A DNA stretch of 64,000 nucleotides. It comes from Castor canadensis (lineage: Eukaryota > Chordata > Mammalia > Rodentia > Castoridae). The DNA lies in NCBI RefSeq assembly GCF_047511655.1, contig NC_133402.1, positions 68,018,951-68,082,950 on the forward strand, read 5' to 3'. Of the stretch, positions 1 to 11,700 are shown piece by piece; the first letter of the stretch is position 1; the number at the start of each line of letters is the position of its first letter. A program made the position numbers and the translations under genes. Under the pieces are notes generated by a model that saw only the letters and a program-made list of their open reading frames with translations, was not told where the DNA came from and did no database searches.

Positions 1-160
1 CAAAATTCTAGCCTATTATTTCCTATGTGGACTCAGGGAAATTTGGATTCTGCATTGTGTATAATATGTTCAAATATCTATAACAATGCTCTAATCAAAA
101 AGGAATAATTTTAACTCACAATTTGGAAGTTGTCAAGCCAAAAATGATGAATTGCATGAA

Positions 161-181
161 CTGTCCACTAGATGGTAGCAG
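161..181 (+). promoter_or_regulatory. CTCF-like motif, + orientation
   Basis: CCACTAGATGGTAGCAG at 165-181 matches the CTCF core CCASYAGRKGGC at 11 of 12 positions (final C is T). Occupancy cannot be judged from sequence. Confidence 0.4.
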
Positions 182-1384
182 TGTAGCTTCTACAATTTGT
201 CAATCACCTTCAAAATAATTTAGTAATACAACATTCAAATAGACATAGAGACCCTTAAGTGCAAAAATTGAAGGCCAGCAGAATTGATGAAAAATTTAAA
301 AGGTGTAATTTAGCTAAATTATGTTTCTCCCTACTCTATTTCAGTTGTGTCCATGCTGCAAATTGGAGGGTTAACTCAACCGTACATAGCTGAGTGATGT
401 TATCTTCCTGGAAGAGTGTCATTCAATTCCTTCCCCAAGGACACCCTCTTCCGCTGCCTCCAGCCAGTAACATCATTCTCTATGGAATATAGTATCCCAA
501 AATATGGAAATCATGTAGATGAACCACAAAGAACCCTCCAAAGTCCTAAATTAAGTGCTTCAAAAAACAGAAGCTAGGAACATATGTGAAATCTTCTTAA
601 ATTCTGAGACATTCTTAGGGAGAAGAATAAGGAATAGAAAAGCAAACAAGCAAATATTCTTATAGAGCATCCCATGTATTTGAGATCTCCTATACCCAAC
701 TTCCTTGCTGTAACCCCTGTGTATTGAAAGTTAACAGCCAGCAGGCTAGGAGTTTCACTTGCTCAAGCTACATCAAAAACAGAAAGAGTGCAGGTCTGCC
801 TCAGTCCTTTCAGATGCAATAGAGCCTGGTGACCACCTGCCCAGCAAAGCTCCTGAGTCACCACCACCAAGAGCCCATGCTATGAGGTCATCTCTCCTGC
901 TCCCTCTTAACCCACACCACTCAGAAAGCCTGGGAGTCTAGGAGACCTCCCTTCAGCTCCAAGCTCTCATCAACTCACAGCAACAGCTAAACCAACAACA
1001 TGGGAGTGGTCCCATAAATCCTTCTTTCTTAAATGGCTTAGTTAGAAAATGGCAAGACTTGTTTTCCAGATTCACTTACAAAACTTCTGCATATCTGGAA
1101 TCGAATGCCTTGCATTCATCTAGTTTTGTAAGCTCTATGTAAAAGGTGAAGGAGAATTTCTAGAAGGAGAAGAACCATGTAATTAACCAGATAATCTGGG
1201 GGGCGAATGAGGCTAGATGGGCTCTTAGGCCATCTCATCAGAGCAGGGCGTCACCGCCCCCATGCCTGGCTGAGTCACACACCTACATATTTGCCCAGAA
1301 ATGCCACCTTTGCTTGGAACTAGTGACACATTTCCCTGCAGAATTTACAGGGTACTTTCTTCCAATGTTAAGAATTCAACATCT

Positions 1385-1440
1385 TGGATCAATCCCCAGC
1401 ACTTAAAAAATAAAAAGAAAGAAAGAAAAGAAAAAGCAAC
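1385..1440 (+). mobile_element. SINE tail remnant (ID-like)
   Basis: Short match to the 3' end of the tRNA-like SINE (aatccccagcactt) followed by an A-rich, AAAG-repeat tail. Confidence 0.4.
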
Positions 1441-2349
1441 AAATTTTTCTCTCAACATACTCTTTATGACATATCTAAAGGTACTCCAGCAGTTTACTGG
1501 GTTGGATTTGAAGAAGGAGAATTATTTGAAAGATTCTATTAAATTACAAGAAAACTTTCACTGCTGTTTTCTGTGGCACTTCTTTTGTAGTGACAATGTT
1601 TGAAAAGCGTAGTTAAAAATAAAGAGATTTTAAACTGTAGCTCGAGAACGGTACTACAAAAATCCTAGGAGGCAAAACTCCAGAGCGATGGAAAATTATT
1701 GCTGTGTGAAGATTCCATTTTAAATCTGAAGGGATTCACTTAGCCTGCGAAACAGCACAGTCTTACACAGTCCATCCTAAATCGATATGGTGTCCAACAA
1801 CATCCTACCCCACACATATGCCAAGACCCTGTATAAATCTTGATGCAGTAATGGAATGCTGCCCTAAGCTTTTTCCCATTCTGAGAAAAAGCTCCAGAAC
1901 ATTCTTGAAAGTTCTTGAACATTCTTTTGTGCTTTCCCTCTGAGGCTAAGTGGATTCAAGAGGGAGAGGAGTTCTAAAATGCACCCCATTTGAGTGCATC
2001 AAGTTGCTTTAGAACTAGAGGTGACTCCCAAGAACAAGGAGAAGAGAAAGGGATGGGAGTGGAGACGCAGGTTCTTTAGCTCTTTCTTTAATGTTTGCTT
2101 CTTCATCAAAGAAGGTATAGGGGAAATATTGCCATAATAAAATCTAGATGGTGATCATGTTGGTGTTTTCCATTGTACTTTTATATTTGATAAGATAAAT
2201 GTTTTAATGTAATGATTACAATCTAGCTTCAAAAACCTAGTTTGCATGATGAAGGACCAGGCATCAAGCTTCTGTGGCCAGGTACCTAAATTAACCTGAT
2301 TGCCAAGGGTCAATTCCCCAAGGATGGGTTTCTTCCATTGTTCACTACA

Positions 2350-2475
2350 AGCCTGGTGGTAGGGCGGTGATTTAGAACAAACAGAACTGGGTTGCATTCC
2401 CAGCTCTGCAAACATACAAGCCCTGAGTCATTTGCTAAAGTAATGCGTTCAATCCTTTTTCTGCAAAATGGCTAT
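2350..2475 (+). mobile_element. MIR-like SINE relic beside the CPA3 promoter
   Basis: Contains aactgggttgcattcccagctctgca, then ccctgagtcatttgctaaagtaa. This follows the MIR core order 'gggttcaaatcccagctctgcca...'. Old and diverged. Confidence 0.45.
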
Positions 2476-2600
2476 TTCCTATGTAAGAGGCAGGCAGGCA
2501 GCCGGGACATTCAGTGTTAGTGCTCCCCCTTCCTCCCCAACTGAAAAAACGCAGGGGAACGAGGACCGTTTGGACCGTTTGTCCCATGAATCCAGAGGAA

Positions 2601-2671
2601 GTCAGGTGCTCCTCCAGATAAGGGCCAAGGCGTAAAACCAGCAGAGGACCTCTGTCGTTCACAGCAGAGCC
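2601..2671 (+). promoter_or_regulatory. CPA3: Candidate CPA3 core promoter and 5' UTR
   Basis: Just before the start codon are an E-box CAGGTG (2603-2608), a GATA site AGATAA (2616-2621) and a weak TATA-like run cgtaaaac (2631-2638). The last would place the transcription start near 2660-2668 and a very short 5' UTR. GATA2 and E-box factors (MITF, TAL1/E-proteins) drive mast-cell genes, which fits. The site calls are visible; their use is inferred. Confidence 0.5.
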
Positions 2672-2739
2672 ATGAGGTCCATCCTGCCCCTGGGGTTGAT
2701 CGCCACCGCCCTGGCCGTTGCTCCTCTCCGCTTTGACAG
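2672..2739 (+). CDS. CPA3: CPA3 exon 1 (coding part): start codon and signal peptide
   Basis: Encodes residues 1-22 and two bases of R23, beginning [15 protein letters not shown], a hydrophobic signal peptide ending near A15. The ATG context (agagccATGA) is reasonable, with a weak Kozak match. Donor gacag|gtaaat; the following intron 1 is only 100 bp (2740-2839). Confidence 0.95.
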
Positions 2740-5700
2740 GTAAATCTCACCACCCTGTGTCCCTGTGCGCCAGTCTCTGGAAGGGAAGTAGATTGAGGAA
2801 GATTTATTTTTACAGTTTTTGTCTTTTGCTTTCTTAAAGGGAGAAGGTACTCCGTGTGATTCCCCAGGATGAAAAACAAGCCAATGTCATCAAGCATTTG
2901 GCCCAAACCAATGAGGTAAAGCATTTAGAAAGCTGCTTTATCTTCTCTTCTCCAAAAGTTGCTCCTTCTTTATTCTTAACATGCACAGGGTCACCAAAAT
3001 CAGCCCTGGCCAATTCTTCACTTGCTTTTGGTTTTCTTTTCACAGAATACCTCTTGGCTTGGCAAATAGCTTCTAGGGAAACTATAGAATAAGAGTTCAC
3101 TGGTGGAAACTTTCTTCTTTCTTTCTTTGTTCTTTGGGACCCCACCTGGCCTTCTCTCCATTCTCCCACTCCCTCCTGGTCTCCTCTGTTAAGAGTATGA
3201 ACTGACAATGTCACGGCACTGACAGATCTCAACATGTGAGATCTAAAGAGCAGGTGAGCTCTAAACGGAGATTCTTACAATTATCTCAGTCCTTTAAACT
3301 CCGACAGGCCCAGATAGCCACTTTATCACTCACTATCGACCACCTTACATCATTCCAGATTCTCCAACAGATCTGCAATGTCGTGGTCATAACTTCACTC
3401 ATTTAAATCTTAAAAGTAAGGTTCAAAGATGGCAAATGAAACGACGAAGATAACAGCTCAGATTTAAACCCAGAACCAAACCTGAGATTCCTTCCTGGCA
3501 CACACTCTCATCCCCACCTCTAATCAGTCACAAGATCTGCCTGTTCCGATTCCCAAATGTCACATCCATGCCATCCTCTCCCTCTGCCTCTGTCAGTGAC
3601 CATCCAGCCTCTTACCAGGATAATTTCAATAGTCAGGGTTCTAGTCCTGGCTCCACAAAACCAACTCCACATGGCGATCACGGTCCTCTCTCTAAAACTT
3701 GACAACTGCATTTCCTCGTTTGAATCTGTTTATTGAGCGGCAACTTAGTAATGGGAAAGTACATTGTTCAGAACCAAATGCTTAGTTTCAAATCCCAACT
3801 CTGCACTGCTCTGTGACCTCAGATAAGTTATTAATATCACAGGGTGTCAATTTTTGCTTCTGTAAAATGTAGTTAGTAATCACCACTTTCTGAGGGCATT
3901 ACAAACAGCAAGAAAGCTTGGATTGTCATTTGGAAGGTGACCTGGCCACGATAATCGCCCCAGAAGCATTTTCTGTGTTTTCTATTGATGTCCATGTAGC
4001 AGGCAGTCTCGTTCCACAGACATCAAGACTCCACCCACCTTGTACACTTTTCTTTTTCTCCTGATGAATGTGTAAGATGGCTAAGTCTTATTTGTTTCTC
4101 AAGACACAGCTGGGCCAGCATCTCCTGCAGGAATTCTTCTTTGCCCACCAACTCCCACCGCGTGGTTTGGTTCTCCTTCCTCCTGAGACACCTGCTCTTC
4201 CCCAGCATCGGCTCTCATATTAGAACATGCAGTATGGCTCTGTCTCCCACACAGAGCCTCTTGCTTCTCACAAGTTCCTTGTCAGACTCTTTAGCTGTGA
4301 TAGCTAACTCCTTATTTATATCTGGGTGTTTGATAAATGCTCATAAAAGTTCACTGAGCTCTGAATGCCTACTCTTGATTACTTTGCTAAGCAGAGAAGT
4401 TGCTATTATGATAATGATGACCTGCCTACATTGCCTTAAAATCACACTGTCTCTCTTATATGTCCAACTCATGTTGTAACTTGATCAAAATAGACATTCA
4501 TTGGCTCACAGCAGCTTCACACCGTCCCATAACAGACTGACCTAGGACCCCAATGGGATTGAATTAAGGGATATCCAGGGGAACTTGGACATGCTCACAC
4601 TTTCGGCATGATGGGTGGAAATTGTTTGCTTCACAACTCCCATGCTGGAAACTTGTACTCCATACGGTTTCACAATTGTCTCTGATTTTGAAGAAACACA
4701 AGAATTGGAGTGGTCTCAGTGTTGTTTTAATCTGAATGCTATGCTTCTGGGCTGTCATCAAATTTATGAAATCAGCACTTATTAAATTCTTGCCCGTCCC
4801 ATTTCACAATCTTCACAACACTCCCCAGGGAGTCCTGTTAGCCCATTTTTCAGGATAGAGGATTGAAACTTAGAATTCTGTATCTTCCCTGAAGACATAT
4901 TGCTAAAATTGAAAGGGGGAGGGGGGAGTGGGAAACAGAGGGTAGAAGAAAGGAGAGGGAGAGAGGGAGGAGGAGAAAAGGGTGAGAGAGAGGTCTGGCT
5001 TTGAGAGCTGATTGGGGAAGGGAAGCTAGACACTTTATATAAATGCCCAATTAGAGTCAGACATTAGCTAAATCGTTTGTGAAATAGTCCTATTCAACCC
5101 CAGAAAGACTAGGAGCATAGACAGCAGCCAGCTGAACTGCCCACCTTCTTTTGCACTGATACAATGTCCTAAAACATTAATATAAATAGCTTCTTTCTCA
5201 CTCCCTAATAGTCAACAGTTCTTTAAATATATTTGCAAACATCTCTTAGGTTATTTAAAGAAGGGCCTCTACTGAACCCCGAATTTCTTTCATGGTGTAA
5301 AACACATGTTCAATTCTTACACATATGCATTGGATGAGCAAGTAGGTGACCAGGACTAACAGTGCACTTGTGTCTGCAGCTTGACTTCTGGTACCCAGAC
5401 GCCCCCCACCACGTAACCGCTAACATGACAGTGGACTTCCGAGTGAGTGAGAAGGGATTCCAGTCCGTCCAGTCTGCCTTGGATCAAAGTAACATGCACT
5501 ATGAGTAAGTCCTTGGCAAATACTTGAATGTGTTGCATACTCAGTTTCTGAAACCTTGAAATACCAAAGAAACAAGTGCAGTGCAACTGCTTTTAAATTA
5601 GTCTCCAAAAGAACAGTGCTCTAACTTTAAGATCAAGTTCACAGTTACTTCCAAAAAAAACTATAGAAACATGTTTGTGAGGTCATAAGATCTTACATTT

Positions 5701-8700
5701 GCTCTCATCTGCAAGAATGACAATTACCTACATCCGCCATCTCCAAAGCCAGCCCCTCATAAACTGAGTCCACACAGCAGGCAGGGACACAGCACCCCGT
5801 TGGCGATGGGCTCATGAGTTACTAGTGCAGAATAGCACCATGTTTGTGTGTTTGAATTCTCCTGCTACATAAAAAGAAACAAAACCAGTACTTATCTGTA
5901 AGTCAGAGATAAGATAATGTAAAATATATAAAAAATAGTTCTTTATGAGAGAAATTTTACCTCAGAGAAAACAAATAGCAAGCCTTAAATCAAAAAAGAG
6001 ACTCTCAAATATACAAAGATGTAAGAATGAGGCATTCTGGCCCCACAGAGAAATGAAAGGAAATTGGGATCTATTGAGTGGTGACCATGGGCCACGCACG
6101 GCCTGGGACCTGAGGAACCTAGCAATGAGCACCACAAACCAATGCGTAATTTAGAAAACAAAATGTGTTTTGTTTGGGGATTTTTTTGGCAGTACAGTAC
6201 TGAGGTTCGAACTTAGGGCCTCATGCTTGTTAGGCAGGTGCTCTGCCACCTGAGCCGCTCCACAGAACAGTTTTATACTTTCAAACATGTAGCAGTTTGG
6301 TGTGCTGGGGGCCTGTTTTAACCATCCCAGACCTTGTCATCCTTGTCACCCCAGGACTCCCCTTTATCAAGACTCAAAACACTGCTCAGCTTTCTCTTTG
6401 AACTTGATGGTTCCTGTCTTCACCATGAATTTGGTGCTTTTCTTCTTCTTCTGGTTGAGGTAAAAGTCATTGATGTCGGTGACGTGGTGTTGTAGGATGG
6501 GTTGATGACTGCTCGTTGTGACTTGATTGCATTTGTGATATTGCTACAATATCACAGATAAACGCAAGTGTTACTGAAAGCAAGGAAAGACATGCATAAG
6601 ACTAGGGTGAGACGTTCTTGTCTGTGGTGTGAAAAGGCACAGGGTGCCATTTGTCATGCTTTTGACCGTGTTCAACTTTTGCTGTATTGTTTCAAGAGGA
6701 CCATGATACAATGAGAAAGCTAATAAATTAAGAAAACATAACTCAAAACTAATGTACACCAAATTTAACCACGTTTATTCATATATTGATGGGTGCTTTT
6801 TCTGCTTTTGCAAATTACACCATTAAAATTAGGAATAGACACTTCATAAACATACTTCCAAGCCTGCAGAACTGCACAGTACAATCTAGACTCTCTGCTT
6901 ACACTAAATTCAGATGACATCTTGATCCTTTCACTCAAAAGAAATTCCACCTCCTCCCTAAATGACCTGGGTTACTGTGACTCTTGATTCGTTTCATAGC
7001 CAGGCTCCTGGCTGGCTATAAAGTAATCAAGCTAAAACAAAGCAGTGCTGTAGCCAAATTTTACATTGTTTGCCCTGAAACAGCAGAATAAAAAAGAGAC
7101 ATGCTGTGTTTTCCTCAGTTCTCCTGTAATGAGGGCAAGAGGCCATGAACCGGAGTGGTGAAGGGAGTCACTGTGAGACACCAAGGCAGGTGGATGACAT
7201 CCTTCTATTTTATCCAATAAAAATCCAGGCCATGCTCCTGCTGAGTTTTCTAGGCCTCTCCCTTCCCGAAACGACTCTGCCTCAACCAGGGGTCCAAACT
7301 GGATCCTCACAGAGTATTTTTCACTTTGTCTTAGGCCAAGACAGCTCCTTGCTACCTACATCAAGAAGCAAAGTGTTAAACCTCCTGCAAAAATTAGTTT
7401 TATCTAATTAAGGCATGGTTTCTAGAAACTGGCCCAAATTAGCCACAGTTGTGGGGAAGCTGCATAATTAGATAGTTACCTTCCTCAAAAATGTAAATAT
7501 GTAAAGTGATCTTGGCAGACAAGAACTATTTAAAATCTTGTCTCCAAGTACTAATTATACAGATCATTTTATTTGCATATCAGTTGTACGTGGTACTCGG
7601 TGCCAGTCAGCAGGAGAAGAGGGTTCCAACAACAGGAACGTCTGGTCAGACCCAGGCACCAGGCTCGATAAGAGCATTGTGCAAGCTGGTTTGACGTGAC
7701 TTACTAGACACCCTTCATTAGACAGGACATATCAGCCACGACTGCTTTAAAGCAACTGCAGGTGATGTTTTTTTGACTTCCAGAACTGAGCCAGATTTGA
7801 CTTCAAAGTAGCCTGCTTGCTTCTTTTTTATTTCCACTTTCACGAAATCACAAAAGGCCACATCCAAAAATCAAATGATCTGTGCATACTAACAAACCCC
7901 AAGAGACTGGAGAGCAAGTGTAGAAAGGAGAACACAGCTATTGGAGGAGCCCTGGGGGCAGACACCATATTAAATTCAGCAGTTAAAAACCCTACTGTCA
8001 CTCAGCGCTGGTGGCTCCTGCCTGCAATCCTAGCTACTTGGGATGCTGAGATCGGGAGGACCATGGTCCAAGCCCAGCCCAGGGCAAATAGTTCATACGA
8101 GACCCCATCTCCAAATAACCAGAGGAAAATGGATTGGAGGTGTGGCTCACAAGGTAGGGCACCTGCTTTGCAAGTGCAAAGCCAGGAGTTCAAACCCCAG
8201 GCCCACCAAAAATAGATAAATAAACCCTGGTGTCTTTACTATATCTTAACATTGTCCCTTTTTGGATCAAAAGTTAAAATTAAAAATTAGAGATATTAGT
8301 GAAAGGTAATTCAGAAAACAAGTACTAACATAATAACAAAATGTTGCAATTAAGTAAAATCTTATTAAAATTCCCCGAAGATAATGTGCTAAATTCAGAA
8401 GAGATACAACACTTCAAACTAATGTCTGATTACCTAATCATTCAGCCAGACACGAGCTCATATTCCAAGTAAACACGGCCCTTCCCAGTAGAGGGTCTCA
8501 ATCGGGTAAGGCGTTCTAGTGGTTTATCCAGTGTGCCGAGCCGGATTCGTCCCTCGGCTCCACACTTGCACACATCGCTTGTCCAAGAGTGCAGCGGGTA
8601 GTGAGTCCTACTGCAGATGTTGACAGCTGTTGCTCATGTGGAGACAGGAGAGCACGGTGGGGAACCGGGTCGTGAACCCAGGCTGCCTGCACCCGGCTCC

Positions 8701-11700
8701 TGTGCACTCGAATCCCAGGTACTCAACGTCTCCCCACTCGTCCCACCGGTACCATGGGGACAAAGACAACACCCTTTCCCAGGATCTCATGAAGACCAAG
8801 TGGGACCATGGAATTCCTCTGCGGCTGGCTTCTTCACTTCTGCTAATTGAGGTAGAGGAAAGACCACTCACCCACGTGCTTATACAAGTGTGTGCACACA
8901 CACACCACACATACAGACCACATTCGCACACACACATGTGCACACACAAGCAACAGGCACATACACACACGTGCACACACATATGCACACACACACAACA
9001 CACATACACACATGCACACACAAACAACACACATATGCACACACACTACACATACACATCACATTTGCACACACACATACACACACTCCACACATATATA
9101 CACACATATGCACACACATGCACACATGTGCACACACACATGCACACACACATACACACATGTGCACACACACATATGCACACACAAACAACACACATAT
9201 GCACAAACACCACACATACACATCACACACATGTGCACACACAAGCAACAGGCACATACACACACGTGCACACACATATGCACACACACACAACACACAT
9301 ACACACATGCACACACAAACAACACACATATGCACACACACTACACATACACATCACATTTGCACACACACATACACACACTCCACACATATATACACAC
9401 ATGTGCACACACATACACACATGTGCACACACACATGCACACACACATACACACATGTGCACACACACACATGCACACACAAACAACACACATATGCACA
9501 AACACCACACATACACATCACATTCATGTGCACACACATACACACATATGCACACACATACACACATGTGCACACACACATGCGCACACACATACACACA
9601 TATGCACAAACACCACACATACACATCACACACGTGTGCACACACACTACACATACACAACACACATATACATGCACACACACACACACACCAGTGTAAC
9701 GGGATAACTCACCGCTCATGCTGGATGTCCCCTTCCCCTCCTAGACAATAAATCAGTGCCGTAAGGTTTATTGTCAAAGGAGCTAGAGGCACAGCTCAAG
9801 TGGTGGAGCACCTTCCTAGCAAGTACAAGGCCTTGAGTTCAAATCCCCACACTGCCAAAAAGGAAAAAAAGGAGAAGCTTATTACCCACCACATGGCATG
9901 TGTCAGGCACTGGGAAACCCATGTGTACAAGTGCAGAGTTTGATGCGTGGTAACCCAGTCAGGGGGTTACCAGATTGGATTTTGTGGAAACCTAAAACCA
10001 TGCTTTCTGATTAGCTCCCATCCTACTGTCAGGTGGGCAGCAGGAGAGTGCAGACTGGTTGGACCCTAGCAGTGACTGTCTCCCCAAAACACCTTCCCTA
10101 CTGCAAGTACCCACACACACAACCAGAGCCCATGGCACTCCCACACGCTGGCCCATGGGAATCCAGTCCCTCTTTTGATACTTTCTGAAAGCAGCCTTAA
10201 AACTGTCAATGTAGGATTCATCTCGCCTCTGTTCTGAACCTCTTACCCTCTCTCTGACCTTGAAAAACACGTGTCTGGGAGCGCTGGTGCATTGGGCAAA
10301 CCTGGGGCGAGCCATACCCAGGGTCTCACTCTTGAGACGAGGGCCCCGTGGTATAACGGCTCCCGCTGGGGGACTGCAGTCTCACAGCCAGGTTCCAAGT
10401 GCCAACTCCTGTATTTTAACAGTTGCAACAATTTTGGAAATAGACTTAACCTCCATAAAAGTTGTACCCAGTTGCCAGTGTTGCTAAACCGAGTGCCTGG
10501 CACCCAAGAAAGCTTCAATAAGCATCAGCCAGTTGCAGTATTAAATTCTCACTGATAATCATTTACCCTTCCATCCATCCTTGGGGATTTTTTAACGAAG
10601 TAAGCCAATCTTAGCAGATAATATTTGTGAGAAAGTGATTTGGTTCATGTGCTGACACCAGGCCGGGCTCATGAAAGGAACATCTGGCCCCACTTCCTAA
10701 TTTCCAGCCTCGGGTTTCCTTGCCAGTCCCTATCAGCAACAATCTGCCACCGGTCTGATGTCCTCACACAGCTGCTTTGGTGGAAAGGTTGTATTTTAGC
10801 TGTTATCGAGAGCTAAACTGACATGTGTGAGTCTAAAAATATTCTTACATGCAATCTTCCTGAGACTAATTAATACTGCCTTATCTTATGAATCAGCCTC
10901 TGGAATCAGGAAACTTTTCTTTTGCCTGACTCCTTGACTTCTCTTACTGCAGGCGGAGCAAAAGCTACACGCTGCCTTTTGAGTTTAAAGCAACTAATTA
11001 TATCTGTAGTTCGGGACCGCCCGAAATATAACTCCAGGCTTCCGGCCAGGTTCAGCGCACTATGCCCGCCTGCTTCCGCTGTCACTCATTGTCATGCTGT
11101 CACTCATTTACTTGCTCAGGAATCCCAGGCTCGTAAGTCGAAAGCCAGCCTGGAGGGAGTTAGACATCGCACACATTGTAATGTGCTGGTGAGCGGTGCC
11201 AATGGGACTAAATATTCACCAGCGGTGCTTGGTCCCAGGTGCTAAATAAACTAATTACAAGTGTTCCACGTCAGAGCTCAATCAGTCAGTCAATCTGCAA
11301 CAAGACACCAAAAAGAGAGGGACTGTGTGATGCCCCAGTGCAGTACTGTAAGAAACTAGAGTTCAAACAACTTCAGATCATCTAATCTGGGTTAAAAATG
11401 TGTGAATTCTGTAGTGGTTGTTGATTTTGTCACTCCATGTCCCTATTCTGGGGTTCACTGGTGGCCTAAGGCATGCCTGGCACTTCTCACCTTTCTGTTC
11501 ATTTCCCCCTCATCAGAATCCTGGGTGGCCCTATCGGAAAGGTGAGAGAACAAAAGCTTAGCGGAACACTTAAACTATCCAAGAGATCACATCAAGTATT
11601 AAGTAGCAGGTATCTGTGAAACTTAAGATAATTCGAGTTTATTAAATAAGCTAGAAAGCTAAAGGACTGGAATGAATGATAAAAGGAAAAAAAAAAATAA

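Larger units (their letters stand above)
1..2349. other. Upstream intergenic sequence
   Basis: No gene is recognised. It holds the CTCF-like motif at 161-181, an AP-1 site TGAGTCA at 1271-1277, and a SINE tail remnant near 1385-1440. Small open frames here show no family features. CPB1, the usual upstream neighbour, is not reached. Confidence 0.6.
2916..5379 (+). other. CPA3: CPA3 intron 2
   Basis: A 2464-bp intron with MIR (3745-3910), L2-like (4085-4370) and purine-rich (4911-4991) segments. The rest is unrecognised; no other gene is visible. Confidence 0.9.

Noticed and set aside
8630-9751. Open frames up to 373 codons on + (His/Thr-rich) and others on - (Cys/Val-rich)
   Set aside because: CA/TG repeats contain no stop codons in any frame, so open frames on both strands are expected; there is no domain and no non-repeat coding context.
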